Positions 27,340 through 36,647 of a stretch of 64,000 nucleotides of DNA are shown here, one piece after another. The notes beneath the pieces were generated by a model. The model was given only the letters and a program-made list of their open reading frames with translations, did not search any database and was not told the DNA's origin. The number at the start of each line of letters is the position of its first letter. The first letter of the stretch is position 1. This stretch comes from Brachybacterium sp036311905 (lineage in GTDB: Bacteria > Actinomycetota > Actinomycetes > Actinomycetales > Dermabacteraceae): assembly GCF_036311905.1 (NCBI RefSeq), contig NZ_JAZDCH010000017.1:87192-151191 (forward strand), written 5' to 3'. Both the position numbers and the translations under genes were made by a program.

Positions 27340-28818
27340 TCACGAGCCGGAGCGCGACTCCCACCAGGTACGCAGCTCGGCCTCCGCCCGCTCGGCGCCC
27401 AGCGGCCCATGTTCCATGCGCAGCTCGAGCAGGTGCTTGTACGCCTCACCCACCTCGCGGCCCGGCGGCAGGTCCAGCAGGCGCATGATCTCGTTGCCGT
27501 CGAGATCGGGGCGGATCCGGTCGATCTCCTCCTGGGCGGCGAGCTCGTCGATGCGGGCCTCGAGCTCGTCGTAGGCCCGCGAGAGCGCCCGGGCCTTGCG
27601 CCGGTTGCGGGTGGTGACGTCGGCGCGGGTGAGCCGGTGGAGGTGCTGGAGCAGGTCCCCGGCGTCGGTCACGTACCGGCGCACCGCCGAGTCGGTCCAC
27701 GGCGCGTCGGCGTACCCGTGGAAGCGCAGGTGCAGCTCGACCAACCGGGCGACCCGCTTGGTGGTGTCCTTGTCGAAGGTGAGAGCCTTCATCCGCTGCA
27801 CCGTCATCTTCGCGCCGACGGTCTCGTGGAAGCGGAAGCTCACCGCCCCGCCCGGCTCGAAGCGGCGCGTGGCGGGCTTGCCGATGTCGTGGAACAGTGC
27901 GGACAGCCGCAGCACCAGGTCGGGACCCTCGCAGGGGCCGCCCGAGCCGGCGGGGCTCTCGAGGTCGATCGCCTGGTCCAGGACCGTCAGCGTGTGCTCG
28001 TAGACGTCCTTGTGGTGGTGGTGCTCGTCGATCTCGAGCTGCAGCGCAGGGAGCTCGGGCAGCACGTGGGCGGCCAGGCCCAGCTCGGTGAGCAGCTCGA
28101 GGCCGCCGCGGGGGTGGGCGCCGAGCATCAGCTTGACCAGCTCCTCGCGCACCCGCTCGGCGGAGACGATGGTGATCCGCTCGGCGAGCTCCTCGATCGC
28201 GTCGGCCGTGGAGTCCTCGATGCGGAAGCCGAGCTGCGCCACGAAACGGACCGCGCGCATCATCCGCAGCGGATCGTCGGTGAAGGACTGCTGGGGGCCG
28301 ACGGGGGTGCGCAGCAGGGTGCGGGAGAGATCGGTGAGCCCGTCGAAGGGGTCGACGAGCTCGAGGGAGGGCAGGCGCACGGCCATCGCGTTGACCGTGA
28401 AGTCCCGCCGGGAGAGGTCGCCCTCGAGGGTGTCGCCGTACTCGACCTGCGGCTTGCGGGAGGTCGGGTCGTACGACTCGGTGCGGTAGGTGGTGATCTC
28501 GACGCGCACGCCGTGGCGGACGCCGCCGAGGGTGCCGAAGTCACGCCCCATGTCCCAGATCGCGCCGTCGTGGGTCCACTCGCGCAGGATCGCCTCGGTC
28601 TGCTCGGGACGGGCGGAAGTCGTGAAATCGAGGTCCGCGCTCGAGCGGCCCAGGACCGCATCGCGCACCGGCCCGCCCACGAGGGCGAGCTCGTGCCCGG
28701 CCGCCTCGAAGCGGCGCCCGAGCTCGTGGACCTCCTCGGGGAGGGCGGCGAACATGGACGCGGCGCGGGTGCGGGCGGTGGCGAGGCGCTGGGCGGACTC
28801 GTCGACGGGATCGGTCAC
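27340..28818 (-). CDS. cca: CCA-adding tRNA nucleotidyltransferase
   Basis: A 492-residue class II tRNA nucleotidyltransferase. The head domain has LVGGPVRDAVLGRSSADLDF with the catalytic Asp pair, then SRRDFTVNAMAVRLPSLELV and DDPLRMMRAVRFVAQLGF. An HD domain follows (HHHHKDVYEHTLTVLDQ, LSALFHDIGKPATR). It builds or repairs the CCA 3' end of tRNAs, which fits the encoded tRNA-Leu lacking CCA. I prefer GTG 28818, with AGGAA upstream, to GTG 28854, which has none. It is divergent from the DUF6049 gene, as in many actinobacteria. Confidence 0.93.
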   Translation of the reverse strand: MTDPVDESAQRLATARTRAASMFAALPEEVHELGRRFEAAGHELALVGGPVRDAVLGRSSADLDFTTSARPEQTEAILREWTHDGAIWDMGRDFGTLGGVRHGVRVEITTYRTESYDPTSRKPQVEYGDTLEGDLSRRDFTVNAMAVRLPSLELVDPFDGLTDLSRTLLRTPVGPQQSFTDDPLRMMRAVRFVAQLGFRIEDSTADAIEELAERITIVSAERVREELVKLMLGAHPRGGLELLTELGLAAHVLPELPALQLEIDEHHHHKDVYEHTLTVLDQAIDLESPAGSGGPCEGPDLVLRLSALFHDIGKPATRRFEPGGAVSFRFHETVGAKMTVQRMKALTFDKDTTKRVARLVELHLRFHGYADAPWTDSAVRRYVTDAGDLLQHLHRLTRADVTTRNRRKARALSRAYDELEARIDELAAQEEIDRIRPDLDGNEIMRLLDLPPGREVGEAYKHLLELRMEHGPLGAERAEAELRTWWESRSGS

Positions 28819-28913
28819 GGGCGGTTCCTGTTCCGGGCCGGGGGCGGACGACACGGGGCGGCACGGTCCGTGGAGGTCTCGTGGCGCCCGGGGTTCCTAC
28901 GGTAGCGGCCGCA

Positions 28914-28919
28914 TACAGT
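28914..28919 (+). promoter_or_regulatory. Leaderless -10 element of the DUF6049-murJ operon
   Basis: TACAGT (TANNNT) ends 6 nt before ATG 28926, and no Shine-Dalgarno lies between. It probably drives the whole envelope block through 36538. Confidence 0.5.
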
Positions 28920-28925
28920 GTCACC

Positions 28926-31388
28926 ATGCCGTCGTCCCCGCCGTCCGTGCGCCCGGTGCTCGCGGCGCTGCTGACGGCACTCCTGCTTGCCTCATCGGTG
29001 CTGGCGGGCGCCGTCGCGACCCCTGCCGCGGCCCGCACGGCCGGGTCCACGGCCGCCGCGACCCCCGTCGGGGCCGCCACCACCGGCACCGGGGCCTCCA
29101 CGAGCGGCGCGAGCCCGGCCCCGGCCGTCCCGCCCACGCCCGGCGCGGACGACCCCGTCGCGCTCGACCTGGTCGAGCTCTCGCCCACCTCCCTGGCCCC
29201 CGGCGGCACCGTGCAGGCGCAGGTCGAGGTGACCAACACCTCCTCTGAGCCGCTCAGCGCGGTGGAGCTCGAGCTGCGCACCCGCTCGGCGCGGGTCACC
29301 GACCGGGACCTGCTCGCGGAATGGCAGGCCGACACCTCACCGGACACCGTCGGCACCCCCCTCGCGACCTCCGCCGCGGTGCCGAGCCTCGCCCCCGGGG
29401 AGTCCGCGACCCTCTCGGTGACCCTCTCCGCGGACGAGCTGGGCTTCTCCGCCGAGCCGTACTACTGGGGCACGCGCCGGGTCTCGCTGACCGTGGCCGC
29501 CGACGGGGAGGACCTCGCGGCCCTCCGCTCCTTCCTCGTGTGGCGACCGGACGGCGCCGAGGACTCCATCACCCAGTCGGTGCTGCTGCCCGTCTCCGCG
29601 GCCGACGCCTCCGCCGCGGTCACCGCCCCGGAGTCCTTCGCGACCTCCGTCGAGTCCGGGGAGCTCGCCGCGCTGCGGGAGCTGGCGGTCCGGCCCGACG
29701 TCGACTGGTGGCTGGATCCCGCCCTGCTGGATCCGCCGCAGGTCGCGCAGGGAGACGCCACCGCCGTGGGCACCGACGGCCAGCCGACGGAGGAGGCCCC
29801 GCCCTCGGCGCCCCGCACCTTCGCCCCCGACGCCCCCAGCGCCTCCCTCGCGGAGAGCCTCACGGGCGGCGTCGGCGAACGCACCGTGCTCGGCATGCCC
29901 TATGCGCGCGCCGACCTGGTGAGCCTGCAGGCCGCCAGCGACGAGTCCCTCACCGCCGCGGCGACCTCGGCCGCGGAACGGGTATGGGCGGAGCAGGGCC
30001 TCGAGGAGCACGGCACCGTGCTCTCCCTCGCCGCGGAGTCCGCGACCGGTCAGTCGCTCCTCGCGCTGCAGCAGGCCGGCGCCTCCGCCGCGCTGGTCCC
30101 CGCGAGCTCGCTGCGCCCCGATCCGTCCTCCTCGCTGACCCCGAGCTCCGTCGCCGCGGTGGATCTCGGCGACGGCACCGGCTCGCCGCTGACAGTCCTC
30201 GCCCCGGACTCCCGGCTCTCCGCGGAGCTCGAGACCCTCACCGCCGACGGCGATGCGGAGCAGACCCGCCAGCGGATGCTCGCCGAGACCGCCACCATCG
30301 CCTCGGAATTCACGGTGGCGCCGCGCCACCTGCTGATCTCCCCGGATCCCGAAGCCACCCTGGACCCGGCCGCGACCGCGACGGTGCTCGACGCCCTCGG
30401 CGAGGCGCCGTGGATCACCGTCGGCCGCACCGACGATCTGATCTCCGCCGCCGAGCAGGAGACCTGGACCCAGGACCCCCAGGACGAGTCGGGCGAGCTC
30501 TATGCGATCGGCGAGATCCCCGCGGAGTCGGTCGTGCCCTCCGCCCCCGACGCCGAGGGGCGCTGGCAGCACCAGCAGGAGGCGGTCGACGCGGAGCTGC
30601 TGACCACCGGGACGATCGACGAGCTCTCCGCCGCGTGGGAGGAACTCGACGTGCTCGCGGCCGTGATGGAGGACGACACCTCGCTCGAGGCGGCACGCCT
30701 CGAGGTCCTCGCCGCCACCTCGGAGCGCTGGCGCGGCCACCCGGAGGTCTCCGCCGAGCGCGCCGCCGGGGCGCGCACCGCCGCCGCGGACCTGCGCGCC
30801 GGGATCCACCTGGACCCCGCCTCGGGCTACAACCTGATCTCCGACTCGGCCGGCGTGCCCGTCACGATCGTCAACGAGCTCGACACCCCCATCACGGTCC
30901 GCGCCGAGGTCTCCTCCGACAAGCCGCTCGTGCGGGTGGAGGAGCACCCGACGGTGACCGTCCCCGCCCGCGGGCAGATCGACACGACGGTGCCCGTCGA
31001 GGCGATCGCCAACGGCACCGTCACCCTCACCACCCGGCTCACCACCGAGGACGGCCGGGCGCTGACCGACGCGACCGAGGTGCCGCTCACGGTCAACCCC
31101 GCGTGGGAGAACTGGACCACTCTGGTGCTGGTCATCGCGATGGGCGTGCTCGTGGTGGTGGGCATCGCCCGGGCCCGTCGCGTCGGCGCCTCGACCCGCG
31201 CCCCCGCGGTGCACGTGCCCGAGGATCCGGAGGAGCTCGCCCGCACGGGCCGCTCCACCCCCGCGGTGGATCCGGGATCACCGCCCGACCCCGGTCCCGC
31301 GCACGGTCCCGACCCCGATCCCGATCAGGACCCCGCCCCTGACGACCCGACCCCCCGTCCCGACGACCGCCCCGAGGAGACCCGATGA
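28926..31388 (+). CDS. DUF6049-type exported membrane-anchored protein
   Basis: An 820-residue envelope protein. A signal peptide (about 1-37, LAALLTALLLASSVLAGAVA) is followed by a large Ala/Asp/Glu-rich extracellular region, one membrane helix near the C-terminus (TTLVLVIAMGVLVVVGIARA, about 735-757) and a Pro/Asp-rich cytoplasmic tail. The family is found next to murJ in actinobacteria and has no established biochemical role. Its stop overlaps the murJ ATG by four bases, so the products are made together. A function in peptidoglycan export or sensing is inferred only from this context. Confidence 0.8.
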   Translation: MPSSPPSVRPVLAALLTALLLASSVLAGAVATPAAARTAGSTAAATPVGAATTGTGASTSGASPAPAVPPTPGADDPVALDLVELSPTSLAPGGTVQAQVEVTNTSSEPLSAVELELRTRSARVTDRDLLAEWQADTSPDTVGTPLATSAAVPSLAPGESATLSVTLSADELGFSAEPYYWGTRRVSLTVAADGEDLAALRSFLVWRPDGAEDSITQSVLLPVSAADASAAVTAPESFATSVESGELAALRELAVRPDVDWWLDPALLDPPQVAQGDATAVGTDGQPTEEAPPSAPRTFAPDAPSASLAESLTGGVGERTVLGMPYARADLVSLQAASDESLTAAATSAAERVWAEQGLEEHGTVLSLAAESATGQSLLALQQAGASAALVPASSLRPDPSSSLTPSSVAAVDLGDGTGSPLTVLAPDSRLSAELETLTADGDAEQTRQRMLAETATIASEFTVAPRHLLISPDPEATLDPAATATVLDALGEAPWITVGRTDDLISAAEQETWTQDPQDESGELYAIGEIPAESVVPSAPDAEGRWQHQQEAVDAELLTTGTIDELSAAWEELDVLAAVMEDDTSLEAARLEVLAATSERWRGHPEVSAERAAGARTAAADLRAGIHLDPASGYNLISDSAGVPVTIVNELDTPITVRAEVSSDKPLVRVEEHPTVTVPARGQIDTTVPVEAIANGTVTLTTRLTTEDGRALTDATEVPLTVNPAWENWTTLVLVIAMGVLVVVGIARARRVGASTRAPAVHVPEDPEELARTGRSTPAVDPGSPPDPGPAHGPDPDPDQDPAPDDPTPRPDDRPEETR

Positions 31389-33124
31389 GCCGCGAGCTGC
31401 GCACCCGCCACATCCCGCGCCACCGCCGCCACGGCAGCGTCTCCAGCCGCTCCCGTCTGCTGCAGGCGAGCGTCCTCATGGCATCCGGCTCCGTGGTCTC
31501 CCGGCTGCTGGGCTTCGTCCGCAACTTCCTCTTCGGCATGGTGCTGGCCGGCTCCATGTCCGGCGCAGCGAACGCCTTCAGCGCCGCGAACACCCTGCCC
31601 AACACGGTGTGGCTGCTCGTCGGCGGCGGCACCCTGAACGCGATTCTGGTGCCCGCGATCGTGCGGGCGATCAAGCGCCCGGACCGCGGCAGCGACTACA
31701 TCTCCCGCCTGATGACCCTCGTGGTCACGGTCGTCGCCGCGATCACCGTGGTGTGCATCGTCGCGGTGCCGCTGCTGATCACCCTGACCAGCGGCGTGCT
31801 GCCCCCCGAGACCTATGCGCTCGCGGTGCAGCTGGGCTACTGGATGATGCCGCAGATCCTCTTCTCGGCCCTCTACGTCATGTGCGGTCAGCTGCTGAAC
31901 GCACACGACAACTTCGGGCCGTACCAGTGGGCGCCGGTGCTCAACAACGTGGTGGGGATCATCGGCGCCGCGATCTTCTTCGGCATCTGGGGCACCGTCG
32001 GCTCCCCGGACCAGTGGACGCTGCAGATGATCGTGGCGATGGCGGCGATCAACGTCGGCGGCTCCGCAGCGCAGGTGCTCTTCCTCTTCTGGCACATCCG
32101 CACCCTGGACCTGCACCTGCGGCCCCGCTGGGGCTTCCGCGGCCTGGGCCTCGGCAAGCTCAGCCGGATCGGCCTCTGGTCCCTCGCCATGCTGTGCCTG
32201 GGCCAGCTGGGCATCTGGGCGACCCGCTGGTCCACGGGCGGTGCCGTCGAGATGACGGAGAGGTTCCAGGACCAGCCGGACCTCGCCGCCCAGTACCCGG
32301 CGCTGCTCACCATCGAGTGGGCCTATCTCGCGTTCATGCTCCCGCAGGGGATCATCGGCGTCACCCTGGTCACCGCCGCCTTCCCGGCGATCTCCCGGCA
32401 TGCGGCCGACGGGGAGCACACCCAGGCGCTGACCCAGTACGGGGAGACCTCCCGCCTGCTCGCGGTGCCGATGATGCTGTGCACCGCGGTGTTCCTGGCG
32501 CTCTCGGGACCGATCATGTGGGTGATCGGCGGCGGCACCGGGGAGATCGGCGCCCGCGCGAACGGCGCCGTGCTGGTCGCCTACATCCTGGGCCTCATGC
32601 CCTTCGCGGCGCAGTACCTCGTCAAGCGGTACTTCTTCGCCTACGAGGACGCCCGCACCCCCTTCCTCACCCAGATCCCGATCGCCGTGATCTCGCTGGT
32701 CACGATGCCGCTGATCCTGTGGTTCGTGGATCCGAAGTGGGCGGCGGCGGCCGCGGCGTCGACCTCGAGCCTCGGCAACCTCGTCGCCTGGGGGATGGGG
32801 TCGTGGATGCTCCGCCGACGGGCGACGGCCCTCGGGGCGACGGCGCCGAGCTGGCGCGCCGGCGCGGTGGGGCTCGCGAAGCTCGCCGCCGCCGCGGCGG
32901 TCGCGTGGGCGGTCGGCAGCGGCCTGGTGCTCCTGCTCGGGGACCTGCTGTGGGTCCACCGCCTGCTCGCGGTGCTGCTCGGCGCCGTGATCGGCGTGGT
33001 GATGACCGCGGTGTTCGCCGCGCTCGCGTGGCTGCTGGGCGTGCACGAGGTGCGGGCGCTGGTCCGCCACGGTCAGCGGCTGCTGGGGAGGATCCTGCGA
33101 CGGGGCCGCACGACGACCTCGTAG
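31385..33124 (+). CDS. murJ: Lipid II flippase MurJ
   Basis: A 579-residue MurJ/MviN protein with about 14 membrane helices. The start region has MASGSVVSRLLGFVRNFLFG; conserved loops such as PNTVWLLVGGGTLNAILVP and YMMSL-like helices follow. It flips lipid-linked peptidoglycan precursors to the outer face of the membrane. In Mycobacterium tuberculosis MviN is fused to a pseudokinase and an extracellular domain; here those parts are a separate gene directly downstream. The start overlaps the DUF6049 stop (ATGA). Confidence 0.94.
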   Translation: MSRELRTRHIPRHRRHGSVSSRSRLLQASVLMASGSVVSRLLGFVRNFLFGMVLAGSMSGAANAFSAANTLPNTVWLLVGGGTLNAILVPAIVRAIKRPDRGSDYISRLMTLVVTVVAAITVVCIVAVPLLITLTSGVLPPETYALAVQLGYWMMPQILFSALYVMCGQLLNAHDNFGPYQWAPVLNNVVGIIGAAIFFGIWGTVGSPDQWTLQMIVAMAAINVGGSAAQVLFLFWHIRTLDLHLRPRWGFRGLGLGKLSRIGLWSLAMLCLGQLGIWATRWSTGGAVEMTERFQDQPDLAAQYPALLTIEWAYLAFMLPQGIIGVTLVTAAFPAISRHAADGEHTQALTQYGETSRLLAVPMMLCTAVFLALSGPIMWVIGGGTGEIGARANGAVLVAYILGLMPFAAQYLVKRYFFAYEDARTPFLTQIPIAVISLVTMPLILWFVDPKWAAAAAASTSSLGNLVAWGMGSWMLRRRATALGATAPSWRAGAVGLAKLAAAAAVAWAVGSGLVLLLGDLLWVHRLLAVLLGAVIGVVMTAVFAALAWLLGVHEVRALVRHGQRLLGRILRRGRTTTS

Positions 33125-33179
33125 CATGGGATCCGCTCGTGACGGGCAGGAGCCCGCAGGACGAGGAGAAGGACGGTCC

Positions 33180-35984
33180 GTGAACTCGAACTCGAACCAG
33201 GACGCGCTCGCGGCGCGCTGGACGCTGGAGGGGATGATCCCTCTGCGCGGCGTCGCCGACGGGGCGTCATGGCATCGCGCCCGCACGGTCGCCACCGGCG
33301 AGGGCGTGACGCTCTTCGTCGTGCGCGGAGCCGCAGCCCTCGAAGCGGCCGACGCGGTCCGCCGCGCCTATCTCGTCGAGGACCCGCACCTGATGCCGGT
33401 TCGCGAGATCGTGGTGCTGGACGACCCGCGCGAGGCGGGGACCGCGACCGGGGCGGACGAGCCGATCACGGTCGTCGAGTACCCGCTGCCGTCCGCACCG
33501 CCGCTCGCCGCTCTGCTGAGCGGCGGACCGCTGCATCCGGAGACCGCCCGCTCGATCATCGGCGAGGCGGCGACGGGGCTCGAGGTCGCGCGGCGTCGGG
33601 GTGTCCGCCACCAGTTCCTGGATTCCAACCGCCTGTTCGTGGACACCGCCGCGGGGACCGTGACGGTGCTCGGCATCGGGGTGGAGGCCGCCGCCCACGA
33701 GGGGCTGGACCGCTCGCGCGAGATCGCCTCCTTCCAGGACACGGCCGCGCTGGTGGCTCTGCTGTACCGGGCGCTGACCGGGAAGGCGCCGCAGCACGGG
33801 GCCGACGGGGACGTCCCCCGGCCGTCGACCCTCGTGGACACCGAGATCCCGCAGGACCTCGACCTGCTGTGCGATCTGGTGCTGAACGAGTCCGGGGACG
33901 AGATCCCCGAGACCACCCGCTCGCTAATCGCGGCCCTCGAGCCGTGGCAGTCGATCCCGGTGACGCTCGAGGCCTACCCGAGCGCCGCCGCGCCGGCCCC
34001 GAGGCCGGAGCCCGCGACCGCCCCGGTGCCCGTCGCGGCGGAGCCGGAGGCGGTTCCCGACGACGCGGCGACCGTCGTACGCCCCGCCCCGTCCGCCGAG
34101 GCCACTGAGGCCACCCCGCCCGCCCGAGCCGCGGAGCCGGCGCCCACGTCGCCGAGCCCCGAGGCCGACGGGCCGGATCCCGCCGCCGGAGCCATCGCGG
34201 TCGGTGCCGCGGGCGCCGTGGCCGGGGGCGCCGCCCTCGCCGCGAGCTCGATCGACGACGACGTGGACGAGGACACCGTGGTGCGCCCTGCCGCCGCACC
34301 GTCCGAGGCGCCGCACGACGCCGTCGACGAAGACACCATCGCGCGACCGGCCTCCCCCCACGCGAACGCGCCCGTCGACGGCAGCCTCGACGAGGACACC
34401 ATCGTGCGTCCCACCGTCGGCGCGGCCGTGCCCTTCGGCGCCGCGGGTGCCGTCGCCCCGCCGCCCGCCGCGCCCGCCCCACCCGTCGCCCCCGCGCCGT
34501 CGGCCGACTCGTCGGCGGCCGCACCCGGAGCCGGCGCCGCCGAGGGTCCCGCGGCCGACGCCCCCCGCAGCGCCCCCTCGCCGTCCGCAGAAACCGCCTC
34601 CCGAGCCCGCGGGCTGGTGCAGGACCTGCACCTCGACCGCAAGCGGGACGGTAGCGCCTTCCCCGGTCATCTCGAGATCACCCGCCCCCAGCCGGTGGTC
34701 CCCGCCGACGACACCGCGGATCCCGCGCAGGCGACGGATGCCGCGCAGGCGATCCCGACCGGTGCCGCCGGCGCCGCGGGGATCGCCGCCGCGGGAGCCG
34801 CGGGGATGGCTGCCGCCGGTGCGGCCGTCGGCCCCGATGCGGTGCCCGGACGGAGCTCGGATCTCCCCGCCCGCACCTCGGGCACGCACTGGCCCGGGGC
34901 CACCGGATCCCGAGATGCGGGATCCAGTTCCCCGACAGCCGCGGCGACCGCTTCACCCCTCGCGCCTCTCGCCCCGTCGGCCGCGGGAGCAGCACCCGTC
35001 GCGCCGGCCGCGGCCGATCAGGGCCTCGAGACCGCCGCGCTGCCGCCCACCGCGATGACCGCGGCCGATCCGCACGAGGCATCCGACGTCCCGCACGCGG
35101 CGCCCGCCGCGGACGCCACGGCGCCGCAGGCCGCCACGGAGGACTCCGGGCCCACCCCGCCCGAGGGGCCGATCGTGATCCGCGGCCGCGAGCGGTCGCC
35201 GCTCGACGAGCCGGTCGAGACGACCGTGCCGATGAGCCGCAGCTCGCTCCTGCGCGACGTCGTCGCCGTGGCCGTCGACCAGGACGGCGGGGACTCCTAC
35301 GTCTACAGCGACTACCCGGCCGAGCAGCGCTCGCGGCAGGCGCAGTGGATCATCATCGGCGCGATCCTGCTGGTCATCGTCGCGATGGTGGTCGCGCTGA
35401 CCTCGGTGACGGCGGGACTGCGCGACCGCATGGCGAACCCGCTGAACACCTCCCCGGTCGCCTCGGAGACCGCAGCGCCCGAGGAGACCGACGAGGCGCC
35501 CGTCGAACCGACGGCGGAGGACACGGCCGAGCCGACGCTCCCCGCACCCCAGCTCGCCGGGGTCGAGCTGTTCGAGGTCGGCCACGACGGCGATCCCGAC
35601 AACGCCGATCAGCGAGACCGGATCACCGACGGGGACCCGGGCACGTACTGGTCCACCCAGCACTACGCGAGCCCCGACTACGGCGGGCTCAAGGAGGGCG
35701 TCGGCCTCTACGTCGACCTCGCCGAGCCGTCGCGTCTGACCGCCGTTACCGTCACCACCGCGCGGAACACCGGCGGCGTCATCGAACTGCGGGCCGTGAA
35801 CGACGACGGCACCCTCGGCGACGTCCTCGCGACGGGGGCCCTCGCCGGCGACGGACAGGTACGCCTCCAGCCCGATGAGCCGATCGACGTGCAGCGCGTC
35901 GCGATCTGGCTGCCCGAGCTGCCGCCGGACAGCAACGAGTCCGGTCGCTTCCGCGCCCGCATCGCGGAGATCGCCGTCGAATGA
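33180..35984 (+). CDS. MurJ-associated pseudokinase with extracellular discoidin-like domain
   Basis: A 934-residue type-I-like membrane protein. Residues about 10-260 are a Ser/Thr kinase-fold domain without catalytic residues: the HRD-like site reads RHQFLDSNRLFV and the DFG position reads LGIG. A 430-residue Ala/Pro-rich linker carries four acidic-Thr motifs (Thr298, 366, 386, 407). One membrane helix (IIIGAILLVIVAMVVALTSV, about 722-741) leads to an extracellular F5/8-type sugar-binding-like domain (about 795-934). It corresponds to the C-terminal part of M. tuberculosis MviN, whose phosphorylated pseudokinase recruits FhaA. GTG 33180 has a strong ggagaagga site; ATG 33126 has none. Confidence 0.85.
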   Translation: MNSNSNQDALAARWTLEGMIPLRGVADGASWHRARTVATGEGVTLFVVRGAAALEAADAVRRAYLVEDPHLMPVREIVVLDDPREAGTATGADEPITVVEYPLPSAPPLAALLSGGPLHPETARSIIGEAATGLEVARRRGVRHQFLDSNRLFVDTAAGTVTVLGIGVEAAAHEGLDRSREIASFQDTAALVALLYRALTGKAPQHGADGDVPRPSTLVDTEIPQDLDLLCDLVLNESGDEIPETTRSLIAALEPWQSIPVTLEAYPSAAAPAPRPEPATAPVPVAAEPEAVPDDAATVVRPAPSAEATEATPPARAAEPAPTSPSPEADGPDPAAGAIAVGAAGAVAGGAALAASSIDDDVDEDTVVRPAAAPSEAPHDAVDEDTIARPASPHANAPVDGSLDEDTIVRPTVGAAVPFGAAGAVAPPPAAPAPPVAPAPSADSSAAAPGAGAAEGPAADAPRSAPSPSAETASRARGLVQDLHLDRKRDGSAFPGHLEITRPQPVVPADDTADPAQATDAAQAIPTGAAGAAGIAAAGAAGMAAAGAAVGPDAVPGRSSDLPARTSGTHWPGATGSRDAGSSSPTAAATASPLAPLAPSAAGAAPVAPAAADQGLETAALPPTAMTAADPHEASDVPHAAPAADATAPQAATEDSGPTPPEGPIVIRGRERSPLDEPVETTVPMSRSSLLRDVVAVAVDQDGGDSYVYSDYPAEQRSRQAQWIIIGAILLVIVAMVVALTSVTAGLRDRMANPLNTSPVASETAAPEETDEAPVEPTAEDTAEPTLPAPQLAGVELFEVGHDGDPDNADQRDRITDGDPGTYWSTQHYASPDYGGLKEGVGLYVDLAEPSRLTAVTVTTARNTGGVIELRAVNDDGTLGDVLATGALAGDGQVRLQPDEPIDVQRVAIWLPELPPDSNESGRFRARIAEIAVE

Positions 35985-36538
35985 CCCCGCGCCCGACGCA
36001 TCGCACGACCCGGCGCCGCAGCGGCGAGGGTCTGCAGCGCTCCATGGTGCTGGACATACCCCTGCCGATGGTGATCGTCGCGCTCGTCGCGACCGCCGCG
36101 CTCGGCCTGCAGCTCGCGGTCGCCCTCGAGCAGTCGACCTCCGGTGGTGGGCGCTCGGTCACATCCGTGGACGCCACGGGCGCGTCCGGGATGAACTCGG
36201 CGGGTCTTCCCGTTGTCACGGAGACGGGCATCGGCCCGGAGGTGCAGCGCCTGATCGACAGCGGCGTGATGCAGCCGTCCACGAGCTTCGACGCGGGGCT
36301 GTGCCTCACCGAGCAGGGGATCGGCGATTCGATCCTGATCATCGAGGAGGTGGCATGGAGCGCCGACGAGACCCGCGCCTGGCTCCTGGTCCACGGCCCC
36401 GTGGACCGCGAGACTCTACGCGCCAACGGGGGCACCGTCTCGGCGACCGTCGTCCTCCCCAGCTGTGGGACGCAGGACGGCGCCGACCCCTCGACCACCC
36501 GTCTGTGGACCGGGGATGTCATGATCGGCTCGCTCTGA
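35981..36538 (+). CDS. Membrane-anchored protein of unknown function
   Basis: A 185-residue protein with a basic N-terminus, one membrane helix (about 28-48, PMVIVALVATAALGLQLAVA) and an extracellular domain of about 130 residues. That domain has two Cys (in AGLCLTEQG and LPSCGTQDG) that could form a disulfide. I do not recognise the family. Its ATG overlaps the stop of the pseudokinase gene, so it is the last member of the DUF6049-murJ operon and likely works at the envelope with those proteins. Confidence 0.65.
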   Translation: MTPRPTHRTTRRRSGEGLQRSMVLDIPLPMVIVALVATAALGLQLAVALEQSTSGGGRSVTSVDATGASGMNSAGLPVVTETGIGPEVQRLIDSGVMQPSTSFDAGLCLTEQGIGDSILIIEEVAWSADETRAWLLVHGPVDRETLRANGGTVSATVVLPSCGTQDGADPSTTRLWTGDVMIGSL

Positions 36539-36647
36539 GCTACCGCCCGCACCGCACCCCACCGTCCCCGCCCCGCCCTTCAGCCCGTCCCGCACCCCGT
36601 CCGGCCCCGTCCCGGACCGCACCGACCTCCACGGAAGGACTCCTCCC

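Noticed and set aside
33126..33179. ATG 33126 as the pseudokinase start
   Set aside because: No ribosome binding site upstream, whereas GTG 33180 has ggagaagga at ideal spacing.
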